Shown here in pieces: positions 7,207 to 10,416 of a DNA stretch of 10,416 nucleotides. The notes under the pieces were generated by a model, which saw only the letters and a list, made by a program, of their open reading frames with translations, did no database searches and was not told the DNA's origin. The DNA is from Halieaceae bacterium (lineage in GTDB: Bacteria; Pseudomonadota; Gammaproteobacteria; Pseudomonadales; Halieaceae): contig PAGS01000071.1 of assembly GCA_002705465.1 (NCBI GenBank), positions 1 to 10,416 on the forward strand. The letters run 5' to 3'. How positions within the stretch are numbered: position 1 is the stretch's first letter; every line of letters starts with the position of its first letter. The position numbers were made by a program, and so were the translations under genes.

Positions 7207-8316
7207 TTATCGGCCCGGGGCGGCCAGAAAATCGGTGATCTGAAGGTTGAAGCCCGACAGGGCGTTGAAATGCAGTGGCGCTGACAGTAACTGCAGCTCA
7301 CTCAGGCCGAGATGGCGGAGCATTTGAGCGCCGGTGCCGATGAGTCTGTAATTTTGGGGTGGTGTGGGTCGCTGCTCTGCATGCAACAGCTGGTCGATGT
7401 CTTCGAGAATCGTGTCGGAGGTTTCGGTCCCTCCCAGCAATACGACGACCCCGCGACCCTCTGTCGCCACGTGGCTCATTGCAGCGCGGTAGGACCAGCC
7501 GGGCGCACTGTCTGCATCCAAGCGGGTGCCCAAAAAATCCCGAAGTGTGTTCATCGGCTGGACCCGGACCGGCACGGGGCCGGGTGCGGACAGGTCGCCA
7601 AGACTCAGCGCAAAGTGCAAAGTGCCATCGATAAGATCCCGATAGGTATGCAAGACAAAACGCCCCCACTCGGTGTGAATGGGCTCAGCACAGTGAATTT
7701 CAATCGATTGCTCATGTAGCGAGCGATATTCGATGAGGTCGGCAATGGTGCCCATGTTGAGCTGATGTTGTTTGGCAAAGATCTCAAGCTCGGGGCGCCG
7801 CGCCATCGTGCCGTCCGGATTCATGATCTCCACGATCACTGCCGCCGGCGCCAGCCCGGCCATGCGGGCCAGATCCACACCCGCCTCGGTATGACCCGCT
7901 CGCTTGAGCACTCCGCCCGGTTTGGCAACCAGCGGAAAGATGTGTCCTGGCTGCTGAATATCTTTTGGCGTGGCATCCTCCGCCACTGCTTGCAAGATGG
8001 TGTGGGCGCGCTGTGCTGCACTGATCCCAGGTCCCACTTGTGATGTGGCATCAATCGATACTGTGAAATTGGTCTCGTGTTGTGAGCGGTTGTCCCGAAC
8101 CATTAGCGGCAGATTCAGTTGCCTCGCGCGTTCAGGGGTAATCGGCATGCAGATAAGGCCGCAGGCTTCCGTGGCGAAGAAGTTGACAACCGCCGGGGTG
8201 ATCTTCTCCGCGGCAATGATCAAGTCGCCTTCGTTTTCCCGATCCTCGTCGTCCATCAGAATGACCATGCGGCCAGCGCTGATGTCGTCAAGCAGTGTTG
8301 GGATGTCGCTAAGCAT
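7207..8316 (-). CDS. ribBA: 3,4-dihydroxy-2-butanone 4-phosphate synthase fused to a degenerate GTP cyclohydrolase II domain
   Basis: The N-terminal domain (residues 1-200) converts ribulose 5-phosphate into 3,4-dihydroxy-2-butanone 4-phosphate plus formate, supplying the four-carbon unit of riboflavin. Its active site is intact: [10 protein letters not shown] at 22-31, PGHIFPL at 123-129, GHTE with H142, and E163 before NPDGTMA. H142 and E163 are 21 residues apart, as in E. coli RibB. The C-terminal domain (about 205-369) has the GTP cyclohydrolase II fold signature near the end ([21 protein letters not shown]). It lacks the three-cysteine zinc site and the RQEGRGIGL segment; its only cysteine is C209, so it should not make the pyrimidine precursor. 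This degenerate form is known from gammaproteobacteria, which have a separate ribA. It begins 21 bases behind the thiolase stop, outside the usual rib operon. An in-frame TGA upstream rules out a longer ATG-started form; the ribosome binding site is weak. No FMN riboswitch is visible. Confidence 0.95.
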   Translation of the reverse strand: MLSDIPTLLDDISAGRMVILMDDEDRENEGDLIIAAEKITPAVVNFFATEACGLICMPITPERARQLNLPLMVRDNRSQHETNFTVSIDATSQVGPGISAAQRAHTILQAVAEDATPKDIQQPGHIFPLVAKPGGVLKRAGHTEAGVDLARMAGLAPAAVIVEIMNPDGTMARRPELEIFAKQHQLNMGTIADLIEYRSLHEQSIEIHCAEPIHTEWGRFVLHTYRDLIDGTLHFALSLGDLSAPGPVPVRVQPMNTLRDFLGTRLDADSAPGWSYRAAMSHVATEGRGVVVLLGGTETSDTILEDIDQLLHAEQRPTPPQNYRLIGTGAQMLRHLGLSELQLLSAPLHFNALSGFNLQITDFLAAPGR

Positions 8317-8337
8317 AGGGGTGATCAGTCATCCACG

Positions 8338-9513
8338 TCAGATCAGTTCGATCGCCATTGCGGTAGCTTCGCCGCCGCCGATGCACAGGGCCGCCACGCC
8401 CCGTCTCTTACCGTAATGTTCTAGCGCATGGATCAGCGTCACGATAATGCGCGAGCCGGTGGAGCCGACAGGATGACCCTGCGCACACGCACCGCCATGC
8501 ACGTTCACGCAGGCGGGATCCAAATCCAGTGCGCGTGTGGTGAGCATTGTGACCATGGCAAATGCCTCATTGATCTCCCACAGGTCGACATCTGATGCCG
8601 TCCAGCCCGCCTTTTCGAGCACTTGCTCCGTGGCGCCGATGGGAGCCAGCGTGAACGATTCGGGTGCAAGACTGTTTCGAGCATGCGCAACGATCCTTGC
8701 CCGTGGCGTGAGCCCCTGTGCACTCGCCGCAGATTCGCTCGCCAGCAATAAAGCGCTTGCGCCATCAGAAATAGAGCTCGAATTGGCGGGGGTAATGGTG
8801 CCGCCCTCCGAAAAAACGGGTCGAAGTTGTGGGATCTTCTCGAGGTTTGCTTTGTGGGGCTGTTCGTCGATGGTGACCGTGTGCTCACCCCGACGGGTCT
8901 TAATCGTGACGGGGGCAATTTCCTTGCTATTCAGCCCCTCATCGATCGCACGCTGGGCGCGAGTCAAACTCTCAATGGCAAAGGCATCCATTTCTTCTCG
9001 GGTCAGCCCGTGCTCGTCGGCTGTTTTTTGCGCAAAGCTGCCCATTGCTGCCCCGGTGTAGGCATCTTCCAGTCCATCCAGAAACATATGGTCATACACC
9101 TTGCTATGCCCTAGGCGCTGTCCGCGACGACCCGTCATCAGAATTTGTGGCGCATTGGACATGCTCTCCAATCCCCCGCTGATCACGAGCTGATTGGTCC
9201 CGGCAGTGATGCTGTCAGCTGCAAAAATCGTCGCCTGCATGCCACTACCACAGGCCTTGTTGATGGTGACCGCCCCTGTTGTATTCGGGATACCGGCGCC
9301 GAGCATGGCTTGTCGAGCAGGGCACTGCTTCAAGCCTGCTGGCAGGACACAGCCCATGAACACCTCGTCAATCGCTTCGGCCCTGGCACCGGAGCGCTCC
9401 AGAGTCGCGCTAATGGCCGTGGTACCCAGTTCGTTGGCTGTCGCATCGGCAAGATCACCCAACAACCCGCCCATGGGGGTCCGGGCGCCATCGATAATCA
9501 TCACATCGGTCAT
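8338..9513 (-). CDS. Acetyl-CoA C-acetyltransferase-type thiolase
   Basis: Thiolase of 391 residues, the usual family length, expected to join two acetyl-CoA into acetoacetyl-CoA or to cleave 3-ketoacyl-CoA in fatty-acid breakdown. The active-site residues align with Zoogloea PhaA (C89, H348, C378) at an offset of one: C88 in NKACGSGM, H347 in QGHPVG, and C377 in LCIGGGE. NEAF is present near 315. The last motif reads CIGGGEATA in place of the common CIGGGMG. I chose the ATG at 9513 ([16 protein letters not shown]) over a TTG at 9528, because thiolases begin this close to the DGARTP motif. The ribosome binding site is weak. It lies 63 bases behind the AraC-type regulator and 21 bases ahead of ribBA, all on one strand, so the three may share a transcript. 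Direction and chain-length preference cannot be read from sequence. Confidence 0.95.
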   Translation of the reverse strand: MTDVMIIDGARTPMGGLLGDLADATANELGTTAISATLERSGARAEAIDEVFMGCVLPAGLKQCPARQAMLGAGIPNTTGAVTINKACGSGMQATIFAADSITAGTNQLVISGGLESMSNAPQILMTGRRGQRLGHSKVYDHMFLDGLEDAYTGAAMGSFAQKTADEHGLTREEMDAFAIESLTRAQRAIDEGLNSKEIAPVTIKTRRGEHTVTIDEQPHKANLEKIPQLRPVFSEGGTITPANSSSISDGASALLLASESAASAQGLTPRARIVAHARNSLAPESFTLAPIGATEQVLEKAGWTASDVDLWEINEAFAMVTMLTTRALDLDPACVNVHGGACAQGHPVGSTGSRIIVTLIHALEHYGKRRGVAALCIGGGEATAMAIELI

Positions 9514-9576
9514 GGATTGCGGTCTCAAATTCGATCAGGGCGGGCATTTAGCCCTAACTGCGAGAGGCCTGCAAGC

Positions 9577-10416
9577 TCACGTGGAACTGTCTATGGCTTC
9601 GAAGGCTTTCTGCCGGACTGCAGCTCGGTATGCTGTGGGGGTCAGGCCCGTCTGTTCCCTGAACATGCGCGTGAAGTGCGACGGGTCGGGGTGCCCAACG
9701 GTGCTCCCGACCTCGGTGACGGAGAGGTTTGTCCGGCGTAATAACGACTGGGCCTCATCCAGTCGGCGCTCGCGGAGATAGGCGCTTATCGTGACGCCCG
9801 TTGCCGATTTGAAGCGTCGTATCAGCGTTCGGCTGCTGATGCCCAACATCGACGCGAGCTTGGGTATGCACAGCGGCACACGGAGGTCCTTCATCAGCTC
9901 GGACTGAGCATCCGCGATTAACTCGTCGGGGTGAAGATCTCTGGGGGAGCCCAGAGGGGAGGGGGAGAACCGCTGTCTAATCTCGGGCGAGAACTGGCTC
10001 TCGATATGGCGCGCGACGCGCTGGGAGAAAATCTCGCCACACAGATAGATCATGAGGTCTGCCACGGAGTTAACGCTGCCGACACAGAACACGGCCCCGG
10101 ATTGCGTGATCAATTGTCGTCGCTCTAGGTTGACAGCAGGGTAGCGTCGCGCGAAGGCGTCGAACCATTGCCAGTGCGTGGTCATTGACCGCCCGCGCAT
10201 CGCCCCCGTCTCGGCAAGGAGAAAGCTGCCCGAACCGACGCTGATAGTGAGTCGGTCGGCCTCAATGTGCTGCTCGATCACCCTAATCTGCTCGGCGTGA
10301 CGTCGGAGCACCCGTTGGGGTTGACGCCAGATGGCGGGAACCATGAGCAGATCGGCATCCTGAAATTCAGAGAGAGGGCGGGTGCCCACCGAGAGACCGC
10401 CGCCTACCGGGAGTGC
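9577..10416 (-). CDS. GlxA-type AraC-family transcriptional regulator, 5' end outside the window
   Basis: 279 residues are visible and the frame stays open to the right edge (ALPVGGGLS lies before the first possible GTG at 10389), so the true start and roughly the first 50 residues are missing. The visible N-terminal part is a DJ-1/PfpI-like ligand-sensing domain: 'DADLLMVPAIW', then SVGSGSFLLAE and 'TTHW'. The nucleophile position, usually Cys in the ICTGAF motif, is Gly here, which fits a sensor rather than an enzyme. The C-terminal part holds the two helix-turn-helix units of AraC proteins: 'LASMLGISSRTLIRRFKSATG' and 'LSVTEVGSTVGHPDPSHFTRMFREQTG', ending with the typical GLTPTAYR. It is followed on the same strand by the thiolase gene after 63 bases, which suggests, without proof, that it controls thiolase or lipid genes. 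Ligand unknown. Confidence 0.93.
   Translation of the reverse strand, partial: ALPVGGGLSVGTRPLSEFQDADLLMVPAIWRQPQRVLRRHAEQIRVIEQHIEADRLTISVGSGSFLLAETGAMRGRSMTTHWQWFDAFARRYPAVNLERRQLITQSGAVFCVGSVNSVADLMIYLCGEIFSQRVARHIESQFSPEIRQRFSPSPLGSPRDLHPDELIADAQSELMKDLRVPLCIPKLASMLGISSRTLIRRFKSATGVTISAYLRERRLDEAQSLLRRTNLSVTEVGSTVGHPDPSHFTRMFREQTGLTPTAYRAAVRQKAFEAIDSST

Noticed and set aside
9537..9555. AGGGC/GCCCT inverted repeat between the AraC-type gene and the thiolase as a terminator.
   Set aside because: A 5-base stem without a T tract; it could equally be chance or part of a promoter region.
9145..9781. Two overlapping plus-strand open frames of nearly 200 codons.
   Set aside because: They lie antisense to the thiolase and the AraC-type regulator, whose motifs are unambiguous; these are GC-rich shadow frames.

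Overview
The window reads as a moderately GC-rich chromosome segment of a gammaproteobacterium. A marine, Halieaceae-like lineage is my guess, based on the kinds of proteins present and not on any marker gene. Evidence for the gammaproteobacterial placement includes a ribBA whose GTP cyclohydrolase II half is degenerate, a LemA/M48 protease pair with a long C-terminal extension on the protease, and fatty-acid/acyl-CoA genes interleaved with a GlxA-type AraC regulator. Coding density is high. There are no RNA genes, CRISPR arrays, insertion sequences or obvious transferred islands, and no gene-free stretch longer than about 155 bases.

Left part (1-1538, minus strand): an AMP-forming acyl-CoA synthetase, cut off by the left edge, sits directly behind a small SnoaL/NTF2-like protein. 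The two form a short operon. A perfect 17-base inverted repeat lies upstream of it and is a candidate operator.

Centre-left (1690-4704, minus strand): a three-gene envelope operon. In transcription order it holds a small single-pass membrane protein of unknown function, lemA, and a 635-residue membrane zinc protease of family M48 with a TerB-like C-terminal end. Divergent from it (4839-6380, plus strand) is a lipoprotein S41 (C-terminal-processing type) serine protease with an intact Ser-Lys dyad. It is followed on the same strand by an FMN-dependent nitroreductase (6438-7115).

Right part (7207-10416, minus strand): a GlxA/AraC-family regulator cut off by the right edge, then an acetyl-CoA acetyltransferase-type thiolase, then ribBA only 21 bases behind it. 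The ribBA product keeps the DHBP synthase active site but has lost the zinc cysteines of GTP cyclohydrolase II.

How the genes may work together: the acyl-CoA synthetase, thiolase, NTF2-like protein and regulator suggest carboxylic-acid or lipid catabolism. RibBA supplies a riboflavin precursor, and the nitroreductase needs FMN. LemA, the M48 protease and the S41 lipoprotein point to envelope protein quality control. Most of this is known biology. The least explained items are the unknown membrane protein heading the lemA operon, the C-terminal half of the M48 protease, and the operator-like palindrome.
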